From NCBI GenBank assembly GCA_045646245.1, contig JAZRKJ010000037.1, positions 1 through 6,248 of the forward strand: DNA of 6,248 nucleotides, in the 5' to 3' direction. Both the position numbers and the translations under genes were made by a program. The stretch's first letter is position 1, and every line of letters begins with the position of its first letter. This document shows positions 1 through 5,540 of this stretch, in pieces. The DNA comes from SIG607 sp045646245 (GTDB taxonomy: Bacteria > Bacillota > Clostridia > Oscillospirales > Acutalibacteraceae). Under the pieces are notes generated by a model. That model made no database searches and was not told where the DNA came from. It saw only the letters and a list, made by a program, of their open reading frames with translations.

Positions 1-40
1 CCCTTTCCCCTTTCCCTATTTTTTCCTATTTTTCCCTAAC
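1..40 (-). repeat. G-rich low-complexity tract after the GH2 terminator, cut by the window edge
   Basis: On the plus strand this is a pyrimidine-rich tract with C-runs at 1-3, 7-10, 14-16, 25-26 and 34-36, separated by T-rich or TA spacers. Read on the minus strand, which is the transcribed strand of the neighbouring gene, it is a G-rich tract starting right after the terminator U-run. It shares the CCCTTTCCCCTTTCCCTA-type core with the array at 5475-5540. It probably continues beyond the left edge, so its full length is unknown. No gene is present here. Confidence 0.75.
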
Positions 41-67
41 AAAAAAAGAGCCGTTCGGCTCTTTTTT
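41..67 (-). terminator. Intrinsic terminator of the MFS-GH2 operon
   Basis: A perfect hairpin pairs GAGCC (48-52) with GGCTC (57-61) around a four-base loop. It is flanked by an A-run (41-47) and a T-run (62-67), so it could act on both strands. On the minus strand the U-tract follows the stem directly. The TAA stop of the GH2 gene (66-68) is embedded in the A-tract of the hairpin base, so the stop and terminator are fused. Confidence 0.9.
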
Positions 68-1703
68 AATACAGTTTTTCCATTACGTGTTTTATTTCTT
101 TGGGAAGGACTTTCATTACCTTTCTGTCGTAAGTAAGTATGCCGTTGGTTTCGTCTTCAACGTCGCTTACCTGAGTATAAACGGCAGCGCAAAGTCCCTT
201 TTCCTTTAAGGGCAAAAGTTCGTTTTCATAAAGGCTGATAAAGGCCTTGACAAAGTCTTCCCTCTTTTCAAATTTACCGTAGCCGTAGGTGCTTTCATTA
301 TTAAAGGAATGTTCCTCTATTTTATAGGAATAACCGCCGAATTCGGAAATGAACAAGGGTTTATCACCCTTTTTCGCCTTTAGCTTTTTAAAGTAAATAT
401 GGCGAGAGTCAAAATCGTTATTATTTGCTTTAAACCAGCCCGAAGCAGAATCAATATAACGGGAGGAATCAAGCTCTTTCAATTTTTGGTACATACTATC
501 GGCGCAGAACTGCCCCCAGCCCTCGTTAAATATTGTCCACTGAACAATACAGGGGTGATTATAAAGCTGATTAACCGTTTTTTTCATACCGCTTATAAAA
601 TTTTCTCTTTGCTCTTTATTTCTGTGGATAAGTTTATCGTTCAGCCTTTGAATACCAATTGTGGGCAGGGCGGTGTCGCGGATAAAGGAATACCTTCCGT
701 TATTTACCATATCCTGAAAAACAGCCATACCGTATTTATCACAGTAATAGTAAAAGGCTTCGGGCTCAACCTTTATGTGCTTTCTGAGCATATTAAAGCC
801 CAAGGACTTCATTTTTAAAATATCGTCTTTATATTCCTCCAAATAAGCGGGGGTATAAATACCGTCACTAAAATAGCCTTGGTCTAAAAGCCCGTTAAAA
901 AAGTACGGCTTATTATTAAGCAACAGCTTATTACCCTTTATATTAAGAGTACGAAGAGCAAAGTAGGATTCAATTTTATCCTCCCCCGAAAGGGCGGTAA
1001 ACTCATAAAGGTGGGGGTTTTCGGGAGTCCAGTTAACGGGATTTTCAACAGTTATTTGCGCCTTGCCGTCCTTTATTTCAAAGGCTTTACCGTCAATCAA
1101 AACCTCTCCATCGGTTATTCCGTCAAAGGAAATATCGGCGGAATTTAAAGTAACGTCAATTTTAATTTTCTTTATATAATTTTCGGGTACGCTTTCTAAC
1201 CAAACGCTCTGCCATATTCCCGAAACTCCGGTATACCACATACCGCCCCGCTTTTTCTTTTGCTTACCGTAAGGCAGTTTAATATCTGATTCATCGGTAA
1301 CGAAAAGGTTTATTTCGTTTATATTTTCAAGGTAATCGGTTATATCAAAGGAAAAGGCGTCGTACCCGCCAATATGTTCTCCCACCTCACTGCCGTTAAT
1401 AAAAAGGGTGCATTTTTGGTCTACTGCCCCAAAGTGAATAATTACCCTTCCCTTATTAAAGCCTTCGGGTAAAGTAAAGCTTTTTTTATAACAAAGCAGT
1501 CGGTCCGAAAAAATTCTGTTAACCCCCGACAAAATACTTTCGGGGCAAAAAGGTACTAATATTTCAAAAGTTTCATTTTCCGCCAAAAGCTCCCACTTTC
1601 CGTCCAAGGGAAAAAAGGAATCACGTTTCATTTGGGGGCGTGGATATTCGGTTTTATACTCACCACGAAGAGCTTCACCCTTAAGGGTTAAAAGGTTGTT
1701 CAT
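66..1703 (-). CDS. Glycoside hydrolase family 2 protein (beta-galactosidase/beta-glucuronidase-like)
   Basis: This 545-residue protein is a retaining exo-glycosidase of family GH2, probably removing a beta-linked sugar from an imported glycoside. No signal peptide is visible, so it should act in the cytoplasm. Domain order is an N-terminal jelly-roll sugar-binding domain (about 30-170, with GGYDAFSFDITDYL and GGMWYTGVSGIWQSVWLE), an Ig-like sandwich (about 175-255), and a TIM barrel from about 256 to the end. In the barrel, NEGWGQ places the acid/base at Glu394 and ISEFGG places the nucleophile at Glu454. Near the C terminus, VEDETNGILTYDRK aligns by eye with the E. coli glucuronidase NKKGIFTRDRK stretch but lacks the Asn-x-Lys carboxylate-recognition residues. 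A true glucuronidase is therefore unlikely, and the substrate remains open. The start is supported by AAGGAG at 1711-1716, seven bases upstream. The gene overlaps the end of the MFS gene by 23 bp and is probably translationally coupled to it. At 545 residues it is at the short end for the family, but nothing appears missing. Confidence 0.93.
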   Translation of the reverse strand: MNNLLTLKGEALRGEYKTEYPRPQMKRDSFFPLDGKWELLAENETFEILVPFCPESILSGVNRIFSDRLLCYKKSFTLPEGFNKGRVIIHFGAVDQKCTLFINGSEVGEHIGGYDAFSFDITDYLENINEINLFVTDESDIKLPYGKQKKKRGGMWYTGVSGIWQSVWLESVPENYIKKIKIDVTLNSADISFDGITDGEVLIDGKAFEIKDGKAQITVENPVNWTPENPHLYEFTALSGEDKIESYFALRTLNIKGNKLLLNNKPYFFNGLLDQGYFSDGIYTPAYLEEYKDDILKMKSLGFNMLRKHIKVEPEAFYYYCDKYGMAVFQDMVNNGRYSFIRDTALPTIGIQRLNDKLIHRNKEQRENFISGMKKTVNQLYNHPCIVQWTIFNEGWGQFCADSMYQKLKELDSSRYIDSASGWFKANNNDFDSRHIYFKKLKAKKGDKPLFISEFGGYSYKIEEHSFNNESTYGYGKFEKREDFVKAFISLYENELLPLKEKGLCAAVYTQVSDVEDETNGILTYDRKVMKVLPKEIKHVMEKLY

Positions 1704-2997
1704 TTTTCTTCTCCTTTTTCAAAGCGTAAAACTCAAAAAGCAAAACCACTGCCAAAACAACGGCTACAACAAGCGCCGCAAGGAAAATATTTCGGTTGGG
1801 AATAAAGGAAGCTGTTCCGTCGTCGTTTATTATCTGTTCAGCGTTTTTAAGAACGGCGGAACCCAAAGCGGGGCCGATAATACCCGGTATAAGCACCTGA
1901 CCCACAATACGAAGTCCTTGGAACATACCCGCTTTATTTTCGGGAATATAACGGCGAATCATTGCGCCGAAAACGGCAGAGCCGCAAAGGTAACCTATCA
2001 TCATTAAAAGCGAGCCAATGAAAACGGGAAGGGTTTGTTCAAAGCAAAAGAGTACAACATAACCAAGACAAAGGGAAATAATTGTGGGAATAACAGCATA
2101 TTTAAAACCCTTTTTGTCAAACACTTTACCGTAAAAAGCGGTCACTACGGAAGCCAAAATTATTGCAGGCGCCATAATAAGCACGTAGTTGTCCATTTCA
2201 AGAGAAACGTTATAGTAAAGTATAAGGTAAGGCATAAACACCTGAATGGAAATACCAAACACCGAAAAAGCAATAAGAGTTATATAAAGCGTTTTGTTCT
2301 GCTTTATTACACAGGGGCGAAAGCCGTAAAAAATATTCCCCCAGAATTTGCTGTTTTCTTCCTTTTTAACGGCGCTTTCCTTAATAAGGAAAAAGCCTGA
2401 TATACCAATAATAAGCACTATAGCGCCGATTATAAGGAAAATAGAGGTCCAGCTTTCCTTTTTGTCAAGGTCAAAGCCCATAAATCCGCCGAATACAACA
2501 ATTATAGCAATAAGCGGCATCATAGCGTTAATACCCTCTGCCGCTCCCCTTTTGGAATCAGGTACGCTTTCGGTAAGCCAGGCGTTAAAGCAAGCGTCGT
2601 TTGCGCTTGAACCGAAGAAGGTCATAACACAGTCCATAATTATAGTAAGACTGACACCTACGCTTGCGGCAGATACCACCGACGGAAAAAGAGCATTTAT
2701 AACGTCAAGACGAATAAAAGCAAAGGAAATTATAGAAACACCCCAGAGTATATACCCACCCGCTATAAAAATTTTGCGTTTGCCCATTTTATCCGACAAA
2801 GCGCCTATTATAACGGTTGTAAGGGTTGCCGCAACGGCGGAAGCAGTCACCATTACAGAAATAGCTTGAGCCGAAGCAGAAAACATTTTGTAAATAAATA
2901 CGTTAAAATACATATTTTCCACTACCCAGGCAACCTGCCCCATAAGGCTGAAAACCGTCAGCACAAGATAAAAATTCTTCCCACTCATTTTACTCAT
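1681..2997 (-). CDS. MFS transporter, probable glycoside/sugar permease
   Basis: This 438-residue integral membrane protein has about twelve hydrophobic segments and belongs to the major facilitator superfamily. The signature loop between helices 2 and 3 (motif A) is visible as GALSDKMGKRK at 65-75, with a degenerate second-half copy YGKVFDKKGFK at 289-299. The paired loops ESVPDSKRGAAEG (143-155) and YIPENKAGMFQG (350-361) show the usual internal duplication of the fold. The family couples substrate movement to ion or proton gradients. The substrate cannot be read from sequence, but overlap with a GH2 gene argues for a sugar or glycoside taken up for hydrolysis. The ATG at 2995-2997 is preceded by GGTGA (3004-3008) with a six-base spacer. 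An in-frame ATG three codons later is a less likely alternative. The last codons contain the Shine-Dalgarno sequence of the GH2 gene. First gene of a two-gene operon with its own promoter. Confidence 0.9.
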   Translation of the reverse strand: MSKMSGKNFYLVLTVFSLMGQVAWVVENMYFNVFIYKMFSASAQAISVMVTASAVAATLTTVIIGALSDKMGKRKIFIAGGYILWGVSIISFAFIRLDVINALFPSVVSAASVGVSLTIIMDCVMTFFGSSANDACFNAWLTESVPDSKRGAAEGINAMMPLIAIIVVFGGFMGFDLDKKESWTSIFLIIGAIVLIIGISGFFLIKESAVKKEENSKFWGNIFYGFRPCVIKQNKTLYITLIAFSVFGISIQVFMPYLILYYNVSLEMDNYVLIMAPAIILASVVTAFYGKVFDKKGFKYAVIPTIISLCLGYVVLFCFEQTLPVFIGSLLMMIGYLCGSAVFGAMIRRYIPENKAGMFQGLRIVGQVLIPGIIGPALGSAVLKNAEQIINDDGTASFIPNRNIFLAALVVAVVLAVVLLFEFYALKKEKKNEQPFNP

Positions 2998-3000
2998 AAT

Positions 3001-3012
3001 TCATCACCGTTT
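3001..3012 (-). promoter_or_regulatory. Shine-Dalgarno/leader of the MFS gene, shared with the DUF5662 gene
   Basis: On the minus strand the 12 bases AAACGGTGATGA lie just before the MFS start codon. GGTGA (3008-3004) serves as a Shine-Dalgarno sequence six bases from ATG and fixes the start choice. The identical 12-mer occurs before the DUF5662 gene (5380-5369) in the same position relative to the -10 box and start codon. Confidence 0.75.
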
Positions 3013-3021
3013 ACATTGTAA
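3011..3021. promoter_or_regulatory. Perfect 11-bp palindrome over the MFS -10 box, possible operator
   Basis: TTACA-T-TGTAA is a perfect inverted repeat that covers the whole -10 element (3015-3020) of the MFS-GH2 promoter. A repressor bound here would block polymerase, which would suit a substrate-induced sugar operon. No local regulator gene is present, and palindromes this short can arise by chance, so this is a suggestion only. Confidence 0.3.
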
Positions 3022-3043
3022 CAAAACCGCCTGAATATATCAA
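3015..3043 (-). promoter_or_regulatory. Sigma-A type promoter of the MFS-GH2 operon
   Basis: On the minus strand TTGATA (3043-3038) and TACAAT (3020-3015) are separated by exactly 17 bp, a near-consensus housekeeping promoter. Initiation about seven bases downstream would fall near 3008, at the start of the Shine-Dalgarno sequence, so the predicted 5' leader is only about 10-13 bases. The -35 box lies inside the hairpin that ends the antiporter unit. Confidence 0.7.
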
Positions 3044-3051
3044 GCGGTTTT
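3023..3051 (-). terminator. Probable terminator hairpin after the antiporter gene
   Basis: AAAACCGC (3023-3030) pairs with GCGGTTTT (3044-3051). The stem continues after one mismatch with TGA/TCA (3032-3034/3040-3042) around an ATATA loop. On the minus strand only four Ts follow the GC part before a G, so the U-tract is weak. It lies ten bases after the antiporter stop codon and contains the -35 element and most of the spacer of the downstream promoter. Confidence 0.6.
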
Positions 3052-3060
3052 AGTTACTGA

Positions 3061-4356
3061 TTATTTTTTCATTTCTTTTGCTTCGTTTAACTTGTAAGTA
3101 CGGCGTTCTTTTACGTGGTCGGGCATAGGATGAATTTCCCCTGCCGCCGTAAGCGCCATTCTAGTAAATACAGGGCCTAACAATTCATATATAAGTACGG
3201 CAAAAAGGGTTATGTTTCTTATAAGATTTCCTTGTTCTCCAAGCTGCATTGCCGTAGCGCACATACCAAGCGCTACACCCGCCTGAGGAAGAAGAGTAAT
3301 ACCAAGATACTTGCAAATTTGGGGAGAGCATTTGGTTATTACGGCACTTCCCATAGCACCGAAGTATTTACCGATAGAACGGAAAACAATATAAACCAAG
3401 CCAATAACAACAATAGAAAGACTGCCGAAAACACTTAGCTCAAGCTCGGCGCCGCTGATAACAAAGAAAATTGCAAACAAGGGAGAGGTCCATTTGTCAC
3501 TTGCCGCCATAAGGTCGTGAGAAAGAGGACAGATATTGCAGAATACCGTACCAAGCATCATACAGGTAAGAAGCGAAGAAAAGTGAATTTCCACAGGGCC
3601 TATATTAAAATGAAGCATTGAAAGAGAAGCGGTAATCAACACAACGCCTATTGTAAGGTTGAGACGGTTGGTGTTAGAATTAAACAGTTTTTCAAGCTGA
3701 GTAAGCACCCAACCCATAATTGCGCCCAGAATAAGAGAGCAAGCTATTTCAATAACAGGATTAACAATAATGGAGAACAAATCAATCTTACCGCTGACTA
3801 AAGTTTTCGCTATACCGAAGGAAACAGCAAACATAATAAGTCCAACGGCATCGTCAAGAGCAACTATAGGAAGTAAAAGTTTGGTAAGGGGGCCTTTTGC
3901 CTTGTACTGACGAACAACCATAAGTGTTGCGGCAGGAGCAGTAGCGGTGGCAATAGCGCCCAAGGTAAGTACCTGCGGAAGAGTCAAAACGTCAGGCATT
4001 AAACGGTGAACTACGTAAAGAGCGCCGTCTACCAAAAGACAAGCTACCAACGCCTGAATAATACCGATAACCAAGGCCTGCTTACCAGTCTTTTTAAGGT
4101 CATCGGTTCTGAATTCATTGCCTATTGAAAAGGCGATGAATCCAAGAGCCACTTCCGATATAATAGCCAAAGACTCAACCGACTCCATATTATTGAAGCC
4201 TAAGCCATCAACACCTAATCTGCCTAAGCAGTACGGCCCTATAAGCACACCGGCTATAAGATAAGCGGTAACGCTGGGAAGCTTCATTTTTTTAAACAAA
4301 CGGGTCATAATAAGACCGGCTAAAAGCGATATTGAAACAGATAACAAAACGTTCAT
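3061..4356 (-). CDS. Cation:proton antiporter, CPA2/Na+-H+ exchanger family
   Basis: This 431-residue membrane protein has about 12-13 hydrophobic segments. It belongs to the monovalent cation:proton antiporter superfamily (Na_H_Exchanger domain), which exchanges Na+ or K+ for H+ across the cytoplasmic membrane. Key features are TATAPAATL (137-145), the ALDDAVGL ion-binding motif with Asp168-Asp169 (a double Asp, which in this superfamily usually goes with electrogenic exchange), Arg326/Lys330 in a late helix, and LLPQAGVALGM (355-365). The short hydrophilic tail after about 405 carries no RCK/TrkA-N nucleotide-binding domain, so it is not a full KefB/KefC-type regulated channel. The ATG start has AGAAGG at 4364-4369, seven bases upstream. 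It is a single-gene unit with its own promoter and a probable terminator. The ion specificity cannot be read from the sequence. Confidence 0.9.
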   Translation of the reverse strand: MNVLLSVSISLLAGLIMTRLFKKMKLPSVTAYLIAGVLIGPYCLGRLGVDGLGFNNMESVESLAIISEVALGFIAFSIGNEFRTDDLKKTGKQALVIGIIQALVACLLVDGALYVVHRLMPDVLTLPQVLTLGAIATATAPAATLMVVRQYKAKGPLTKLLLPIVALDDAVGLIMFAVSFGIAKTLVSGKIDLFSIIVNPVIEIACSLILGAIMGWVLTQLEKLFNSNTNRLNLTIGVVLITASLSMLHFNIGPVEIHFSSLLTCMMLGTVFCNICPLSHDLMAASDKWTSPLFAIFFVISGAELELSVFGSLSIVVIGLVYIVFRSIGKYFGAMGSAVITKCSPQICKYLGITLLPQAGVALGMCATAMQLGEQGNLIRNITLFAVLIYELLGPVFTRMALTAAGEIHPMPDHVKERRTYKLNEAKEMKK

Positions 4357-4396
4357 AAAAAAGCCTTCTTTTATGTATGTAAATTAAACCTTACGA

Positions 4397-4425
4397 ATTA
4401 TAGCACTTTGCACTTCATAATGCAA
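4397..4425 (-). promoter_or_regulatory. Sigma-A type promoter of the antiporter gene
   Basis: On the minus strand TTGCAT (4425-4420) and a perfect TATAAT (4402-4397) are separated by 17 bp. Transcription would start near 4390, giving a leader of about 34 bases with the AGAAGG ribosome binding site at 4364-4369. An inverted repeat TTGCA-N8-TGCAA (4408-4425) overlaps the -35 box and the upstream part of the spacer and could be an operator. Confidence 0.8.
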
Positions 4426-4511
4426 GAGGAAATTCGGATAATTAAACAAAATAGGTTTTGCAAATGCGCCTTTGTATATTATTCGCCAAGAGCGAAGGGC
4501 ATTCCCCCAAC
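4426..4511. other. Intergenic stretch with one small hairpin
   Basis: This is the gap between the terminator of the two-helix membrane protein gene and the antiporter promoter. I see no credible coding frame. The only structure is a short inverted repeat, TTCGC (4482-4486) and GCGAA (4492-4496) around a five-base loop, without a T-run, and a run of five Cs at 4504-4508. It may be a decayed hairpin repeat. Confidence 0.45.
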
Positions 4512-4536
4512 AAAAAACAGCCCGAAGGCTGTTTTT
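4512..4536 (-). terminator. UUCG-loop intrinsic terminator of the DUF5662 unit
   Basis: On the minus strand the stem ACAGCC/GGCTGT (4532-4527 with 4522-4517) closes a C(UUCG)G tetraloop, one of the most stable RNA loops, followed by a T-run. A/T flanks extend the stem. The TAA stop of the upstream gene (4535-4537) is part of the A-tract. The whole hairpin, including flanks, is identical to the one at 5538-5565. Confidence 0.9.
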
Positions 4537-4831
4537 ATGATCTGAATTTACCAAAAGGCTCGTCTTGTTCAATCATATCAACTTGGCGTTTTAAATAGTG
4601 CTTTAGTTCTGCGCTTTTTCTAAAGCCTATAAAGACTGCAAAGGCGTTAATAAACACCATAACTGTGAAGGTTATCTGAGGCCCGAATTTAGGCTCAAAA
4701 AGAATAATTACGGTGTTGATAAGCGCAGTAACAACTACCCAAATCACCCATAAAATTATTTGTTTTTTAAGAAAAGACTTTTTAAGAGCCTTTTTCTTGT
4801 TTTCGTATTCTTCCCATTTTATCATATCCAT
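4535..4831 (-). CDS. Small two-helix membrane protein, function unknown
   Basis: I do not recognise a family. The 98-residue product starts with a charged, lysine-rich cytoplasmic-type segment (about 1-23, with EEYENKKKALKKSFLKK). Two hydrophobic helices follow (about 25-45 and 53-70) with a short FEPKFGPQ turn between them, then a charged tail of about 28 residues. I place the start at the ATG at 4831-4829, one base after the TAA of the DUF5662 gene. AAGGG lies within the end of that gene about eight bases upstream, and the longer in-frame extension to 4897 would run through the DUF5662 coding region. The tight spacing implies a two-gene operon and suggests a related role. The positive N terminus and hairpin topology suggest a membrane-anchored accessory protein, but no function can be assigned. 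Confidence 0.75.
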   Translation of the reverse strand: MDMIKWEEYENKKKALKKSFLKKQIILWVIWVVVTALINTVIILFEPKFGPQITFTVMVFINAFAVFIGFRKSAELKHYLKRQVDMIEQDEPFGKFRS

Positions 4832-4832
4832 T

Positions 4833-5366
4833 TTATTTACCCTTACCTTTAACAATTTTTTTGATATAAGCAAAGGTTTCTTTTTCACCTTTGTCACGAA
4901 GCATTATAAGAAGCTTTTCCAAAAGGTCCGACGATTCCGGATGGATAACACGGGTAGGCTTTCCCCGTAAAAAGTATTCGTATGGGTGAGAATCGGTATA
5001 ATTTTTTCCTTGGTATATTTTACTGGCAGCAACACGGTCGCAAAACATTTCAATAACAAAAACCGTAGGCATTTTAACGGGTTCCATACGTTTTGTTTCG
5101 GGGCGGTAATCAGTCCAATATTCAAAATGATGACGGTTTCTCCCCTTATGATGCATCCACGCCTTTGAAAAGCCGTTTTCTTCCCTTTCGGCTTCATTGG
5201 GACTTCGCGTACCCATATAGTACTTGACCCCCGGAATAAACTCGGCAGGAGAAAATTTAGAAAGGTCATGCAAAAGCCCACGAAGAGGAATTCCCGCTTT
5301 AAAGCAATGCTTTATTACACGATTTCTGTGACGGCAAACCGTCCGTAAATGCCCGAAAAAATTCAT
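4833..5366 (-). CDS. DUF5662 family protein
   Basis: The 177-residue soluble protein matches, from memory, the widespread Firmicutes family DUF5662, whose function is not established. Typical landmarks are the opening MNFFGHLRTVCRHR, HDLSKFSPAEF (His33-Asp34), PGVKYYMGTRSPNEAEREE, WMHHKGRNRHHFEYW (His72-His73 and His79-His80), MPTVFVIEMFCDRVAASKIY, and HPESSDLLEKLL near the end. The conserved His-Asp pair and His clusters resemble the metal site of HD-type phosphohydrolases, which suggests a metal-dependent hydrolase; that is inference only. I chose the ATG at 5366-5364 because GGTGA (5376-5372) sits five bases upstream. A GTG at 5375 and an ATG at 5372 lie inside or directly at that Shine-Dalgarno sequence and are poor choices. 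First gene of a unit with the two-helix membrane protein, one base apart. Confidence 0.88.
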   Translation of the reverse strand: MNFFGHLRTVCRHRNRVIKHCFKAGIPLRGLLHDLSKFSPAEFIPGVKYYMGTRSPNEAEREENGFSKAWMHHKGRNRHHFEYWTDYRPETKRMEPVKMPTVFVIEMFCDRVAASKIYQGKNYTDSHPYEYFLRGKPTRVIHPESSDLLEKLLIMLRDKGEKETFAYIKKIVKGKGK

Positions 5367-5368
5367 AC

Positions 5369-5412
5369 TCATCACCGTTTTAAATTATATATTAAATCAA
5401 AAGTTTTTGCAA
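5369..5412 (-). promoter_or_regulatory. Sigma-A type promoter and leader of the DUF5662 unit
   Basis: On the minus strand TTGCAA (5412-5407) and a perfect TATAAT (5389-5384) are separated by 17 bp. Seven bases after the -10 box comes GGTGATGA, which serves as the ribosome binding site (12-mer AAACGGTGATGA, 5380-5369, identical to that of the MFS gene). The transcription start is expected at about 5377, so the leader is only about ten bases. Confidence 0.8.
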
Positions 5413-5428
5413 GTCCTTTCCTCACAAC

Positions 5429-5457
5429 GCCCGTAAGGGCATATATTGCGAAGTAAT
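5429..5457. repeat. Two tandem mini-hairpins in an intergenic gap
   Basis: Hairpin 1 pairs GCCC (5429-5432) with GGGC (5437-5440) around GTAA, a GNRA-type loop if the plus strand is transcribed. Hairpin 2 pairs ATTGC (5445-5449) with GTAAT (5453-5457) around GAA, with one G-T wobble. The gap 5413-5474 holds no gene. Strings of such tiny hairpins occur as dispersed intergenic repeats in clostridial genomes, which is a recollection rather than a search result. Confidence 0.45.
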
Positions 5458-5474
5458 TGCACAAGACACCAACT

Positions 5475-5540
5475 TAAATCCTAAATCCTTTCCCCTTTCC
5501 CCTTTCCCTAATCCCTAAATCCTAAATCCTAAATCCTAAA
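5475..5540 (-). repeat. 66-bp heptad tandem array, G-quadruplex-capable on the minus strand
   Basis: Read on the plus strand, the array consists of TAAATCC (5475-5488, 2 copies), TTTCCCC (5489-5502, 2 copies), a six-base TTTCCC, TAATCCC, then TAAATCC (5516-5536, 3 copies) and a partial unit. The period is seven bases, with C-runs in register. On the minus strand, G-runs at 5515-5513, 5508-5506, 5502-5499 and 5495-5492, with loops of 4, 3 and 3 bases, fit the canonical four-stranded G-quadruplex pattern. The array abuts the terminator at 5538-5565 on its downstream side. Confidence 0.85.

Noticed and set aside
399..818. Plus-strand open frame of 139 codons inside the GH2 gene
   Set aside because: It lies wholly antisense to a strongly supported gene with visible catalytic motifs, has no ribosome binding site of note, and its translation resembles no protein.
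1696..2869. Three plus-strand open frames (1696-2007, 2035-2400, 2348-2869) opposite the MFS gene
   Set aside because: They are antisense shadows. Hydrophobic codons of a membrane protein give long open frames on the opposite strand. The product sequences are low in meaning and the frames overlap each other.
4384..4572. Minus-strand 62-codon frame spanning a terminator and the antiporter promoter
   Set aside because: It reads through the UUCG terminator and the -35/-10 boxes, overlaps the end of the two-helix membrane protein gene in another frame, and has no credible start signal.
4832..4897. N-terminal extension of the two-helix membrane protein into the DUF5662 gene
   Set aside because: The extension would overlap 65 bases of coding sequence. 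The ATG at 4831 has a well-placed AAGGG and immediate downstream coupling.
4904..5281. Minus-strand 125-codon frame inside the DUF5662 gene
   Set aside because: It is an alternative frame of a gene with a recognised family match and clear start signals.
5367..5375. GTG at 5375 or ATG at 5372 as start of the DUF5662 gene
   Set aside because: Both fall inside or at the edge of the GGTGA Shine-Dalgarno sequence. The ATG at 5366 has correct spacing and starts with the family's usual MNFFGHL.
5475..5540. CRISPR array or true telomere
   Set aside because: The repeat unit is only seven bases with no spacers, the array is internal to a chromosome-like gene order, and there are no cas genes or terminal structures.
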